From NCBI GenBank assembly GCA_958496175.1, contig OY292276.1, forward strand, positions 57,797,080-57,861,079: DNA of 64,000 nt, in the 5' to 3' direction. This document shows positions 13,142 through 25,008 of the stretch, one piece after another. The first letter of the stretch is position 1; every line of letters starts with the position of its first letter. The stretch comes from Sisyra terminalis. Lineage: Eukaryota > Arthropoda > Insecta > Neuroptera > Sisyridae. The notes beneath the pieces were generated by a model. It ran no database searches. It saw only the letters and a program-made list of their open reading frames with translations, and was not told the DNA's origin. Made by a program: the position numbers and the translations under genes.

Positions 13142-13318
13142 CAGGCCATTCACGGTCCGACTTGCAGTCCTTCTAGTCGGACTACTAGTTGGATCGTCTA
13201 ATGATTCAACTAATCAGATTAGACATTCAACTTCCAACACCATTCACGGTCCGACTTTAAATCCAACTTCGAAAGTCGGACCACAAGTTGGACTGCAAGT
13301 CGGAGCGTGAATCGCCTG
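13142..13318. mobile_element. 177-bp foldback MITE rich in GTCCGACT
   Basis: The ends are near-perfect inverted repeats. CAGGCCATTCACGGTCCG reads inward from the left, and CAGGCGATTCACGCTCCG from the right, each followed by ACTTGCAGTCC. An internal copy of CCATTCACGGTCCGACTT (around 13241) makes the unit partly tandem as well as inverted. Ends in CAG suggest hAT, but the flanking octamers CCTTTAAG and TTTTAGAA do not match, so the assignment is open. Confidence 0.75.
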
Positions 13319-13683
13319 TTTTAGAAGTTTTCTTCTAAAGGCTTAGTTATATAATCTTCAAAATTAAGAAACTTTATTATGGTTTACCTTTATTAAAAAC
13401 TTTTTTTTATTTTCCTTTACATTTTCTCAATTCATAGATTATGCTGCTTCAGCAAAGTTTGCTGATATCCAAATACCTTGAAACTTCGACTTTCACGACA
13501 AAATTCTTTTCTACTAATTCGAATAATTACCTAAATTGAATTAAAAAAAGAAAATACGAAAACATTGAACTTCAACCAAAAATAGGACTTTGAAATTAAT
13601 TAGTAAGAAACCTGAATATTTTTTTTAATTTTTACTAAAATGGTATTTAAGGTTTTGGAATTGTTTAAGTTCCTCTATAGCAG

Positions 13684-14555
13684 CAGTGGCGTGGCTAGGT
13701 AGCCAAGGGCCCTGGGGCAAATTGAAAAATGGGGCCCCACTGCTATGTATACTGATTAGGGTTTTATCAAATAAAAATATGAAATATACAAATACTTTCA
13801 AAATGCTAAGCTACTTAAGCACTTTTTTGTGCTTTGCAGGGCAGGTAATAAAAATATTAAACAGTAATAACATAAATTACGATTAATACTTGGTGTAGGT
13901 TTGGCTAATAAAACGAAATTGAGAAAATTCAAGGGCTTACTGTATAAAGGTCGGACCTATCAACTGACTAAATAACAATTATATTTAAAAATTTTTCCTA
14001 GCTTTAGTTTCCGCAAAATATTATAACTTCGTTTAAATCCAGGCTTGATGTGGTTTTGTTTTCAATTGCTATTAGCGATAAATGTCGGAGTCGAGTTTGG
14101 CCCATATTATTTCTTAAATAATTTTTTATTAATTTTAATTTGCTAAATGACCTTTCAGCTGCTGCAGGAGTGACAGGAATTGTAAAAACTAATAACATTG
14201 CTGTAAATACTTCCGTTAGGTCGCATTCTAGCACTCCATATTTGCTCATTATTTCCTGATATAATTGGTGAACTTCCAACTGAATTTTCAAAAGTTCAGT
14301 TCGATCCAAGGTTTACAAAATACACAGGTGGCCTCATGCGCTACGTGACATTTCCAGAAGAAATTCGTACATATCTTCAGACTGATTCAAATTTCAAAAT
14401 TCTTCGTATGACGTCATTTTTTTTTCTAATGGGGCAATCTGTGTAATTTATAAACCTTGAGTTCGATCGAGATTTCTGGTAAGGATTCGAGGGCCCCCTG
14501 AGCTTGAGGGCCCCGGGGCACTGCCCCGCCTAGCCCCTAGGTAGCTACGCCACTG
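13684..14555 (-). mobile_element. 872-bp internally deleted hAT element
   Basis: Exact 8-bp duplication TATAGCAG (13676-13683 and 14556-14563) flanks inverted ends beginning CAGTGGCGTGGCTAG and CAGTGGCGTAGCTAC. GC-rich subterminal segments (GGGCCC, CCCCGGGGC) contrast with the AT-rich inside. It keeps only the transposase C-terminal region on the minus strand, so it is a deletion derivative needing a transposase in trans. It sits directly against the start of the 14.57-15.21 kb tandem duplication. Confidence 0.92.
14004..14309 (-). pseudogene. hAT transposase C-terminal dimerisation region remnant
   Basis: A 101-codon minus strand frame contains IPVTPAAAERSFSKLKLIKN followed by YLRNNMGQTRLRHLSLIAIE. 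This is the conserved hAT C-terminal dimerisation motif (ERSFS...K..LR..M...RL..L..I). The N-terminal zinc finger and most of the catalytic RNase H-like region are missing, because hAT transposases normally exceed 500 residues. It lies wholly inside the terminal repeats of the surrounding element, with the ATG at 14309 being incidental. Confidence 0.85.
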
Positions 14556-14564
14556 TATAGCAGG

Positions 14565-15210
14565 TGTTTTGCACTGTGATTTTCTAAAACTTTAAGACCC
14601 CCGAATTACTTACTAAGTTTTAAATATAGAAATTCAGAATTTAATTTACTTAACACAGGATTTATAATCCTATCCCTATTTTCCGTTTAGAAATTCATAC
14701 GTCCAACAATTAGTGAAACTATAGTTCTTAAAGATCTTATAGATCTTTTCTGATGAATTGATTTGAAGTAGTGTTTTTCTAATTGCTTCATAGTTCCTTC
14801 ATTTTTAGTTGAATTTGCTTTCTAAATTCGTATTGAAACTGAAAAGAATTCAGTCTTCAATTTTCCGAAAGAAAAACTTTTTCATTGTTTTGCACTGTGA
14901 TTTTCTAAAAATTTTGATCCCCGTACTACATACTTAATTTCAAATACAGAAATTCAAAATTTAATTTATTTAACAAAGGACTTATAATCCTTTTCCGATT
15001 TTCCCTTTGGAAATTCGTACGTCCGACAATTAGTGAAACTATAGTTCTTAAAGATCTTATAGATCTTTTCCGATCGATTGATTTTTCGAATTACTTGATT
15101 AATTCATAGTTCCTTCATTTTTAGTTGAATTTGCTTTGATTGTTGTAAATTCTTATTGAGTCTTTATAGAATCCAGTGTCCCATTTTTCGAAAGAAAAAC
15201 TTTTCCATTT
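14565..15210. repeat. tandem duplication, two ~321-bp units
   Basis: TGTTTTGCACTGTGATTTTC starts both units (14565 and 14886). The long segment around TTAGTGAAACTATAG plus CTTAAAGATCTTATAGATCT is nearly identical in both, as is CATAGTTCCTTCATTTTTAG. The units have diverged by scattered substitutions and small indels, so the duplication is old. It has no coding capacity. Confidence 0.85.
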
Positions 15211-17130
15211 TTCTTTTAAGTCTCTAGATTGCTTCACTAATAAGTCTTATCTTTGTCCCTATTATTTTAAAGTGAGAAAACGTTTAAATTTTCTTTTATG
15301 TATACAAAAAAAAAAAAGAAAAACTATTGCAATGTTGGAAATTTAGATTGTAAGTTTCGAGTATATTATAACGTGATTGCTGAAATCTAATGCATGTCAG
15401 TATAATACAATAACAAACGACAAGCCACATACCTACTGATAAGAGTTCTATATTTTTACACCTCATAATACTTCTTTGATTACAGAAGAACTAATTTAGC
15501 GTTTAGATTCTAGTTTTTCTAATCAATTGATCGCAATGGGAAGTTTATATATTTTTTTTTCATTTTGTGATACAAACTATGAGATCATATAGTCTTTCTA
15601 CTATTTTTCTATTAATCATTCATTGTCAGCTGAATACTCTGTATAAATGTACAAATATATAAATTTTGATTATCACCCATGACGCAATTTTTCGTCTGAT
15701 ATCATTTGTTTGGCTGTCAATTTCACGACAAGGCCATTCTTTTTCCTTCCAAACCTCCTTCCACATGTATCTCTCGTCACCTCAAACCCTCGGACTGGTC
15801 CACTTGGTAAATTGGCAAATGATTTTTTTTAATATTAAAAAAATCTTTAAAAATTGACTTCATTTTCGCTTTCTCATTCTACTCATCTAAAAGTATTGGT
15901 AACAACCTTCTTAGATTGCCTTCATCTAGTTTCTATTATTGGTTTAATACATGAGTACCCCTTTTTTCCGCTCAGTACGGGACCATTTTAAATCGATCGG
16001 ATTTTAGGTCAGGGCAAAGACAAAACAATACTGAACTGCGTGGACTATTGTAAAAATTTAATTGATTTACATTGTAGTAACAAAAGAAAGTCACACTGAA
16101 GAGAGCAGTGTGGCGAAAAGTGGCGACTTGCAAAAATGGGGAGTGGGTGGGTGTAGATCGTTACCCTTTCGTTCTAATTTTGTAGCGCGAAACAAAAAGT
16201 TTTATCGCAAGAAATTTAGTAGTATGTGAATGGATTTATCATTTTTGATCGGAGGACGTAAACGTAAAGGAGTGATGGGGGTGGTTGGGGGAAATGGAAA
16301 ATGGGGTAGGGATATAGGGCGAGCGACCTACTTGAGCTGTAATTGTCCCATCTCGATAAAGACGAAAAAACACGCAAAGATCAACGGATAACGAATGAGG
16401 GAAATAAAAACGTGGACTGGGAAAAGATGAAAGTTTTGAGAAAATGGGAAAATTTTTAAAAAATTTTCCTCTATGATTAAAATCGGAAATTTGAATTAAT
16501 TAAAAAATGAAATTAAATAGTTTTAACCGCTGATTCGTAGTGTGGGTGGGCATAAGGTCGTTTACTTATGCAAATAAAGAAAAAAAAATTCGTAAAAGAT
16601 CTATACGAGTTGGTATAATATAAGGGGCATTCCATGGTGACTGGTGGTACATTTGACTTTGAATTTCGATTAATTATGAGTTATAATTAGATGATTGAAA
16701 CTAGTACAATTATAAAATATACCACATTTTATAAAGAAATAACCAATTAACAACATCACTTAATAAAAAAAATCGTTTTTTTTTTTTACTTTCTTGTAAT
16801 TGTCACTTGAATTAGTGTGACTAGTGGGATACCAAAAAATCCTTCTCTCTTACCATGGTGCACTTAAAGACAAATTTCAGTTCGACTACTAAATTTTCAA
16901 TAGAGATTTTCTTCCTTCTACTATATTTATCTCACATTATTTCATTTTCATCAAGTATTAGGCTAATTATTTACATAGAAGAAATTAAAAAAAAAATATT
17001 GTGACTGGTGGGACCAGTACAAAATGTGTAAACAAAATTTTTCGTTAATGACCCTTTTATATTTTTTCTATCTTTGTATTGTGAATTGGGCAACGTATTG
17101 GTGAAAATTGAAAATTGAAAAAGAAAATTG
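15211..17130. other. noncoding; G-rich block at 16.1-16.4 kb
   Basis: There is no gene. The 16.10-16.44 kb block is G-rich on the + strand (GGGGAGTGGGTGGGTG, GGGGGTGGTTGGGGG). Three loose copies of a GTGACTGGTGG-like motif occur at about 16.64, 16.82 and 17.00 kb, perhaps an old degenerate tandem repeat. Confidence 0.35.
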
Positions 17131-17500
17131 AATGGGGAATCCGAAAAAAATAGTTTCGTAATTGTACCAAAATTGTATCATGGTTAAAAATTCAAATTAA
17201 AAAAAAGCTCTCTTTATTCAAGGATCTTATTAACCCATAAAGCTCTTATTTTTTTTTCTAGAAGCTACAATCAGCCCCTAAAACATACCCAAAATTCAAA
17301 TAAATCGATTCACAAGTTTTTGAAAACTTTTTTTTCTGAATTCCAGCTTTTTTCGATTTTTGAAGAAACGGTAATACATAGGGACCTGAAACTTGCCGAA
17401 TCAATGTATCTTAATAGTACCAACATACCTTGAAATTATGAACCAAATACCCCTCTGGGGCCGATTCACTACACTTATCGTCTTATGTCCTTTCTAGGCC
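17131..17500 (+). repeat. interspersed repeat R, copy 1
   Basis: This is one of five copies in the window (17.1, 18.6, 62.3 minus, 63.5 and 63.8 kb). Diagnostic pieces in order are GGGGAATCCGAAAAAAATAG, TTGTACCAAAATTGTATCAT, TAGAAGCTAC..TCAGCCCCTA, CTTGCCGAATCAATGTATCT and TCTGGGGCCGATTCAC. It has no frame or poly(A) tail. At 62-63.8 kb two copies form the outer arms of a large foldback element, so this may be a solitary arm of that element. Confidence 0.8.
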
Positions 17501-18611
17501 AATTTTTCCCCACTAAGTTATATGTGTCTACACCGAAGATAGGTTCTCTGTCCAGAAAATTACCTCAAAACTGTTCAAACTGGCAAAATTTTTGCGTTTG
17601 TGATGTTTGTAATACGTTTTGGAGAACTTCAGCTGATTTTAAAGAGAAAAATTGGGAAAAAAATGGTAATAAACCATGTAAAAGTTAAGCACAAATTAGC
17701 CTTAAATCGTACGTTTGTGATGTTTGTAGAAAAGATATACGATGTACTTCTAAAAACTTATTTTAAGATTAATATTTTTCGGTCTTAAAAACCATAAGTA
17801 AAAACTAAATTTGATCCACTTATGTAAATGTTACCTCCGGTTTACAACTAAGTTGACATCCTTAGTCAAAATAAATTGTCATCCCTCAAATTTTCCAAAA
17901 AATCTTTTCTTGTTTTTCAAAAAAAAAAAATATTATCATTGATTAATCACAAAGTGGTTTCTACAGTCATTATTCAATTTGTCAATTATTTCTTATCCAA
18001 AAAAAGAAGAAAATATTTGATACTATTCCTTTTTGTTTCCGTGAAATCGAATATCATCCCTCAAATTTGTCAATTAAAGCTCGTAGTTGTCTTTCAAAAA
18101 ACAATTATCTGTGAATTTATCTTTCATTTTATCCGGATTTACGAAGGCGTGGAAAACACCCCTATCCGGTTGTCCCATTTATACATTATATGATTCATTA
18201 AGAAAGATTTCTTCGCGAAAATAAGGGTGCGTCCCATGTCAACTTTCCCTTAGTCTCTCACACCCCATTTCCCATTTACAAAGCTTTAATCAATGAATTC
18301 GCCTCGTGAGTGAATGATATCAGAGATTAGAGAAGAGACAATTTGGACTTATCCAAGGTGCGGCTTTTTCTTCCCGTTAATTATCTCCCATTCCCAATTT
18401 TTTCTTCCCCTGTAAACCGACTCTTCAATCAAATTATTGATCAATGGAAATCAGTGTCTGTTTTCTATGGCTAAAATATTTTCTACGAAATACCTAAAAG
18501 TATACCACAGGTTTTCAATTAAACTTTCATAGATCCAATTTAACCCTTTTTAAGGGTTTCACTTGCATTTCCAAAATAATTAAAATAGCAACACCAAATT
18601 CAATTTCTTTA
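17501..18611. other. noncoding; two CDVC-encoding half-finger motifs
   Basis: There is no intact gene. TTTGTGATGTTTGT occurs twice (about 17.60 and 17.71 kb). In + strand frames these read VCDVCNTFW and YVCDVCRKD, like the first half of a C2H2 zinc finger, but no HxxxH follows. It may be a decayed zinc-finger gene or chance. Confidence 0.3.
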
Positions 18612-18950
18612 GTTTTGTAATTGTACCAAAATTGTATCATGGTTAAAAATTCAAATTAAAAGAAAAAGCTCTCTTTTTTCAAGGATTTTATAAACCGATA
18701 AAGCTCTTAAATTTATTTCTAGAAGCTACCATCACCCCCTAAAACATACCCAAAATTCAAATAAATCGGTTCACAAGTTTCAGAGAAATTTTTTTTCTGA
18801 TTTTCAGCATTTTTCGATTTTTGAAGAAACGGGAATACATATGAATCTGAAACTTGCCGAATCAATGTATCTTAATAGTACCAGCATATCCTGAAATTAT
18901 GAACCAAATACCCTTCTGGGGCCGATTCACTATACTTATCGTCCTATCTC
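18612..18950 (+). repeat. interspersed repeat R, copy 2
   Basis: The same ordered diagnostic pieces as in the 17.1 kb copy are present, starting at TAGTTTTGTAATTGTACC and running to GGGGCCGATTCACTATAC. It lacks the outer GGGGAATCCG segment. The open frames over it on both strands arise from the repeat itself. Confidence 0.8.
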
Positions 18951-20234
18951 TTTTGATAATTCTTGGTTCAATATTTTTTTTGGGCAAAATTGTCCCCTTT
19001 TTGTTGCTTAGCCTTAATAGTAGAAAACAAGTGGAAGGTCCCAAGAAAAGAGGAAGAAGACATTTTGAAATCTTTGACCTATTAAAAAGAGAGGTTGAAT
19101 TCCTCAATTTTAAAAGCTTCGCCAATGATAAACGATCAGGAAGGAAGAATTGAGTCACGTGGAAAAATAAACTTACCATCAGGTAGAAAATGGGGGAAAA
19201 AAGCTTTTATACATATAAGTGAAGTCTATATTCCTTTTTTACATAGTGTGGTAAACTATACACCCAACACATATAGGTAGCTGGCAAAAGAAAACAAATG
19301 TAGGAAGGAAATCCAAACAATCGTCATTTTCAACACTTCCATTGTTAAAACAAACGACGAGACAGAAAAACAAACGACGATTTAATTAGGTTATATCATC
19401 TCCACATATAATATTTGTTCTGTTCGTTCACCTGTGTTCAAATAGTTCAAATAAAACAATAAATTTGTAATTGACTCGGGTCAGACATGCCAACGATCAT
19501 GCCATTATCATCATTTATATAGTACCTTAACGTGAACGACGCCATTTATATCATTAGTGATTCCCTCCCCCGCAACATAGCGGCAAGAAACTGGCGAGCA
19601 AAGGGCACGCGGGGTTAATTAAGACGAAAAATCAAGCTCAAGGATAAAAGCGTCCCAATAGAATAAAAATTTCCTTCTAGCCAAACACCTACACACGTCT
19701 TTGATCCTCAGAAATAAACTCGTCCAAAATTTATTCTAACCTATTTAATGATGATAATGACCTTTCTACTTCTTTTCTTTCGCACCTCACCGTGCCCGTC
19801 TTAAACAGAGATATTGATATTTAAATACTTGGATACTAAACGAACAAAAGACGTACAATATTTCCAAACAAATGAAATGTAGGTAACAGTTGAACGTTTA
19901 AACACCTGAAAAGCGATTAATTAGGAAAAGAAGGCATTGAAAGTGTTTAAATGCATTCACCTGTTGCTCATTTAAATATTTGAAATTAACGTATTTAATC
20001 AACGAAAAATATCAAGGGCTGAAGATATAAGGGGGTGATAAGGTTTTTTTCCTATGTTTGAATTTTTCGGAAACCGTAATCGATTTGGGGAATATCAGTG
20101 TTATCTGACCTAAATCTAATCATTAAAAAGATACTTAGGCTAAAAATAGGGTAGTTTGGAGAGAGATAGTTGTCAGTATAGGAAATTTCTTCTTTTTCAA
20201 GGAAAATTAATTGGAAAAGTGTTTCTATTAAAAA
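18951..20234. other. noncoding, nothing recognised
   Basis: The stretch has no gene I can support. A less AT-rich segment at 19.48-19.63 kb (GAACGACGCCATTTATATC, CCCCCGCAACATAGCGGC) could be regulatory. The AACAAACGACGA motif occurs twice within 30 bp near 19.35 kb. Confidence 0.35.
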
Positions 20235-20245
20235 TTACTGTTTAT

Positions 20246-21250
20246 TAGACTGATTCAAAAAAAATAATGATTTTTTTTTCTTAATTATATCGAAAATATT
20301 GTTGGAAGTGACAAAAAAAAATCCTGTGAAAGTTTAAGCTCTTAATATTAATGTGCCGCATCGCAAATTTCGATTTTCCATTTAAATAACATGGTAACAA
20401 TATTCTCTTGCACTTTGGAATTTTATAGCACACGTTGGTGACAATATTTCGAAATGACCAAGATATATTCTTGTAGAAAATTGAACGATCTACAAAAAAG
20501 GTCTCGCACAAGTTTTTGATATATTTATTCCTTCAAAAGTTATTCGAGGTCAAAGTTGAATTAAAGAGAAATTTTAATATTTTTTCAATTTTTTGACGCA
20601 ACCATCAATTTTATGAGAAAATTTTATAGGATATTTTGTGTAAAGCACTTTTTTTCCTATAACTTATCTCTATAAAAGTTTTTGGTATTTTTCACAGGTC
20701 CTAAGTTATCTGCATTAAACTGAACATTTCCTGAATTATTATAATTTTAACAAAAATTATTATTTTTATTTTAATTAAATAACTTAGGACCTGTGAAAAA
20801 TGTGAAAAACTTTTATAGAGATAAGTTATAGAAAAAAAAGTGCTCTACAAAAAATGTCCTATAAAATTTTTTCTCATAAAATTGATGGTTGCGTCAAAAA
20901 ATTGAAAAAATATTATAATTTCTCTTTAGTTCAACTTTGACCTCGAATAACTTTTGAAGGAATAAATATATCGAAAACTTGTACGAGATCTTTTTTGTAG
21001 ATTGTTCAATTTTCTACAAGAATATATCTTGGTCATTTCGAAATATTGTTACCAACGTGAGCTATAAAATTCCAAAGTGCAAGAGAATATTGTTCCCATG
21101 TTATTTCAATGGAAAATGGAAATTTGCGATGCGGCACCTCTTAATATTAATATTAAGAGCTTAAACTTTCACAGGATTTTTTTTTGTTATTCTAAACAAT
21201 ATTTTCGATATAATTAAGAAAAAAAAATCATCATTTTTTTTTGTATCGGT
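20246..21250. mobile_element. ~1-kb foldback element, family F
   Basis: Two ~480-bp arms form a long inverted repeat around a short AT-rich centre near 20.74 kb. The left end TTAGACTGATTCAAAA opposes TTTTGTATCGGT on the right. The direct repeat TTACTGTTTAT (20235-20245 and 21251-21261) is a likely 11-bp target duplication. Near both ends stands the subterminal motif AGTTTAAGCTCTTAATATTA. The right half recurs at 41.78-42.2 kb. The short frames on either strand are mirror images of each other and are not genes. Confidence 0.85.
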
Positions 21251-21261
21251 TTACTGTTTAT

Positions 21262-23228
21262 ATATTTATACTTTTTAATTGTCGGAAATCTAAAAATAAA
21301 TAACAATTGGATAAGTTTATGAGTTCCAAAAACTAATAAAACACCCACATGATTTTAATGAAAACTCACCATTTTTTCTTTGGAGGCTATTAAGGCCATC
21401 AGGTGACCTTCGCTTTATTCGCTAATTACATTTTTTTATTGCAATTTTTTTGGGTATTAAAAAAATTACCCGTTAATATTTGTCACACACGCACTACCGT
21501 AAACTCTAAATTCAATGCCACCTAAATTTTTATTCCACCCTCATCCCCTTTTGTTCCCATTATAAATTAGAATCCCAAAAAAAAAATCGACGTTAAAACT
21601 ATCCAGTATCATGTAACTGGACAATTTGAATTCTTTGTTATATGGTGGTGGTGACAATTGAGGGTATGAAACCCCGAGACATTGGGGTGGAAATTTTCTT
21701 AATATTTGATTAGTGAAATCACGGTCATCGTGACCACACCTTGGACAATTCGTTATGTTAATATTCAATTTTTTCTAGCCCACTTTTTTCTATTAGGGTA
21801 GTCCCTTGATGGCCTGGAAAATGTGTCATTGTCAGGGAATAATTAATGATCGTGGGAGCTTTGAAACGTGATATGTCAGAAGTTAGGGGGGAAGGTGGCG
21901 TTAATTAAGGGTTGAAGTTGTTTCTTATGAAACTTTGAAATAAGTACCTTTCACTAATTGTAAGTCAAAATGCAAGATGTATTTTGAGGGTAAAAAACAC
22001 AGGCATATATTAAAATAAAAAGTTCAGAAAAAAAAACAAATTCAAAAATTTATATTTTTTATTTCGTCTTTGGTCGTTTAATAAAAAATGCAAAAGTTTA
22101 CGAACTATAGTAACCTTTTCGGGTTGGTTTCAGAAGGGTTGAAACGTCCAAGTAATATCCTTTGAATCCTTGTAGTTATCCAATATAAATGTCAAATGAT
22201 GACATTTTAATAAATAACAAAATTGCCATTTCTTTTTAACGTAAATCCATACTGAAAAGGGATGAAATAAATTTTCTGGAATAAAAATTAAACTAAATTT
22301 TTAGATTTGTTTTTTTTAAGCAAGTTGAAGTAAAGGCTGAAATTAAATCGATTTTATTTCAGATATTTGTAATGGGTTTTTCCTTAAAATGGAGAAAATG
22401 AATGGATGATTATAGGGAAAATATTTCTACTTGGAACCTCTGGTTTTTGGGAGCTTTTTAATAGAGCTTTTTGTATCTTTAGCTGCAAAACTTTTCTGCC
22501 AATGTACTTACAAAAAAAAAAATCTAACAACCTTTTCCCTTTTGTAATAATCGTTGAAAAATTATTTAAATTCTCTTCCATTTATCTTATTGCGTTACTT
22601 TAAATGTGTACATTACTTACAGGCAGGTACCGCCATAATCTAAATTGATATGACAAGCATATATGTTTATATAACAGGTATGAAAAGCTAATTTGTGCTG
22701 AAACATACCTACATAATGTATTTGACATACTTTTTAAAAAAAAATGCATTATGCATTTATAAAATCGCTTTTCTGCCCCTTGTCCCTCGTGCACTTCTAT
22801 TGAAAACTGCTGTTAAGTTCATTACTTCTAATAGATACTTAAAAAATTAAATGTAAAGAAAATTAAAGTACAGAAAATCGAAGAAATTCATTGATATGAC
22901 TTTGCATATTGCCGGTGGGGTGTTGGGTATGGGTTTCATTCAACTTCAAAGGAAAATGTTTTCTAAAGTCGCTTTTTAAAAATTATCTACGTATATGTAT
23001 TGATTCAATAATAACTCATATATCTACAACCATTTAAATATGACCTAAGGTAAATTGTACGGAAATGGAAATAAATTTACTTTTTTATGAAATAAGTATT
23101 GCTGATATGGAAAAATATCATTAGGCTTATTAAAAGAATTCAAAACTTTTATAATTTGATATTGACTTATGACACAAAGTTTATCTAAAACTTTAATAAA
23201 TTAAACTTTTAATAAATTAGAACTTTAT
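21262..23228. other. noncoding, nothing recognised
   Basis: This is AT-rich sequence with short frames only and no repeat shared with other parts of the window. Confidence 0.4.
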
Positions 23229-23290
23229 TCAAATTAGATTTTTCCGCTGACTTCGAACAGTTCTACTGTTTCTACACCATATAAAATATG
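23229..23290 (+). repeat. remnant of family A leader
   Basis: TTCAAATTAGATTTTTCCGC and the following TGACTTCGAACAGTTCTACTG match the leader that opens the 11.85 and 24.36 kb family A units. The body and the ribozyme are missing, so this is a truncated third copy. Confidence 0.6.
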
Positions 23291-23338
23291 TTTACATTTT
23301 ACTTTTGTAAATTAAATTCCATAATTAAGACTACAGTA

Positions 23339-24174
23339 TCTATTATTATAAAGAAAAAAGATTTGATTGTTTGTTTGTTTTGAATAGGCTCCGAAACTAC
23401 TTGACCGATTTGAAAAATTCTTTCACTATTGGGAAGCTACACTATTTCCGGTGAACATAGGTTATATTAAATTTTCAAAAAAGTTAGGGATCCATACTAA
23501 AACTCCAATAATGTAACCCAAGGTCTGAAAAAATTACCAAAAAACATTCTTTTATCGCGTGCGCTGCGAAAACTATTGGTTATAGAACAAAATAATGTGG
23601 TACGATTTTGTAGAACATATCATTATCTACAAAAAATAGAGCGACAGCATATGTCTAACTATTATAGTTATGTCACAATAAGTGTTTTTTCATTTTAAAA
23701 AATATATACAAATGCCACCGTTATAAAAGCTCTTTTATTTACACTTTGGGATTAATCCTTATCAAAATAAATGACTTTATATTTAAGTTTGCTTCAATAC
23801 CATTATATAACTTTTTGAGTTATTCAATTTGAACATTCCATTCGAAAGATATCACAAGTTTAAAAATGGAAGTTATTTGAAAAATGTCGCATGGTCACCG
23901 CTCGGTTAGACGACACTATAGTAAAGAACGGAACATCCGAATTTAATTTTTTGAAAATTTATTGATTATTACATAGAACAATTTTATTCTTTGCAACAGT
24001 TTATTAAATGTGTCTTTTTCAAGTAGACAAAATAGTGTTTTTATGTATGATTATGTTTTTCGTAAAAGAAATAAGAAAAATAAAAATTTTCATATACCAC
24101 TGCAAATGGCAAATTTAAAAAGAAAACATAACCTACACCTACGTTACGCAGACGAAGTTGCGGGGATCAGCTAG
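23339..24174 (+). mobile_element. 836-bp non-autonomous Helitron-like element
   Basis: It starts TC after A (23338) and ends CTAG before T (24175), which is the A|TC...CTRR|T signature of Helitron insertion. Early in the element stands GGCTCCGAAACTACTTGACC, a leader typical of insect short Helitron-like units. Near the end GCAGACGAAGTTGCGGGGATC gives a small weak hairpin 8-10 bases before CTAG. There are no Rep or helicase frames. Its 3' part occurs reversed inside the 50.0 kb Helitron. Confidence 0.75.
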
Positions 24175-24529
24175 TATTTTATAAACAGTAGAACTTTATT
24201 GTTTGATTTATTTTCTTTATTATTATTACGAGAAAAAACAAGTAAAGCCCTTATTTCCCATACGATTTTTATTGATTATTTATTACAATATTACTGCAGA
24301 ATGTCTGTATCAATTTATTCATATAGGTGGAGTCTTATTGATCTAGTCAGCCTAATCAAGATAAGATTTTTTCGCTGACTTTCAACAGTTATACTGGGTG
24401 TACAATATATAGAATATATTGCGGTCCAATTTATGTAGTACAATTAAATATAATAATATATAAAAATCATAGAATAAACATAAATTTGAACAGAAGTTCA
24501 AACAAAAGTATTCGTGACGTCTTGCCCAG

Positions 24530-24567
24530 ATACGTATATCGATTGCCAAGCAATCTTCTTCAGTGGT
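24530..24567 (-). ncRNA. hammerhead ribozyme, family A (broken core)
   Basis: On the minus strand CUGAAGA (24563-24557) and a perfect GAUUGC/GCAAUC stem II are kept, but the required GAAA reads GAUA (24540-24537). UACGUA and the rest of the motif are intact. The single change should abolish or strongly weaken cleavage. Confidence 0.8.
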
Positions 24568-24821
24568 CATCAAGTAGTTTGGATTACTCCGTAACTGTTT
24601 TGTGATGATTCACAAAACAATCACGGATTGCCCTCAATTTATAAGTCGTGCCTTTCTTTTTTTGCAATGTGGTTAGTAAGGAAATTTGGGAATACAACCC
24701 CTCCCACCCCCTCCATAACTACATCGCAAAAAGAGAGAGGCATGATTTATAAATTGATGTCAATCCGTGATTATTTTGTGAATCAGCACAAAGAAGTTAC
24801 GGAGTGATCCAAACTACTTAA

Positions 24822-24868
24822 TGACCACTGAGGAAGATTGCTTGGCAATCGAAATACGTATCTGGGCA
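24822..24868 (+). ncRNA. hammerhead ribozyme, family A (core intact)
   Basis: CUGAGGA at 24828-24834, stem II GAUUGC/GCAAUC with loop UUG, GAAA at 24851-24854, UACGUA, then UC. Predicted cleavage is after C24862. Stem I pairs UGACCA with UGGGCA with one mismatch. Stem III is only the palindrome AUACGUAU, so two copies would be needed to form a stable active site. Confidence 0.87.
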
Positions 24869-25008
24869 ATACGTCACGAATGCTTTTGTTTGAACTTCTG
24901 TTCAAATTTATGTTTATGGTATGATTTTTATATATTATTATATTTAATTGTACTACATAAATTGGACCGCAATATATTCTATATATTGTACACATATTAG
25001 TCAGCCTA

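Larger units (their letters stand above)
24355..24997 (+). mobile_element. Penelope-like/retrozyme-like unit, family A, copy 2 (foldback)
   Basis: The exact 11-bp direct repeat TAGTCAGCCTA (24344-24354, 24998-25008) bounds it. It starts with the family leader (ATCAAGATAAGATTTTTTCG). Two ~200-bp arms (from about 24398 and ending about 24993) are inverted around an asymmetric spacer that itself folds (CAATCACGGATTG against CAATCCGTGATTA). Each arm carries a hammerhead. The minus strand one in the left arm is broken and the + strand one in the right arm is intact. No protein is encoded. Confidence 0.8.

Noticed and set aside
18854..19179. Overlapping ~100-codon frames on both strands
   Set aside because: They sit on the end of interspersed repeat R; the same peptide appears at 62.18-62.36 kb from another copy, so it tracks the repeat, not a gene.
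20281..21164. Frames of 61-76 codons with nearly the same protein on opposite strands (MCETFFVDRSIF and MYEIFFVDCSIF)
   Set aside because: They are mirror copies created by the two arms of the 20.2 kb foldback; no codon preference or known domain.
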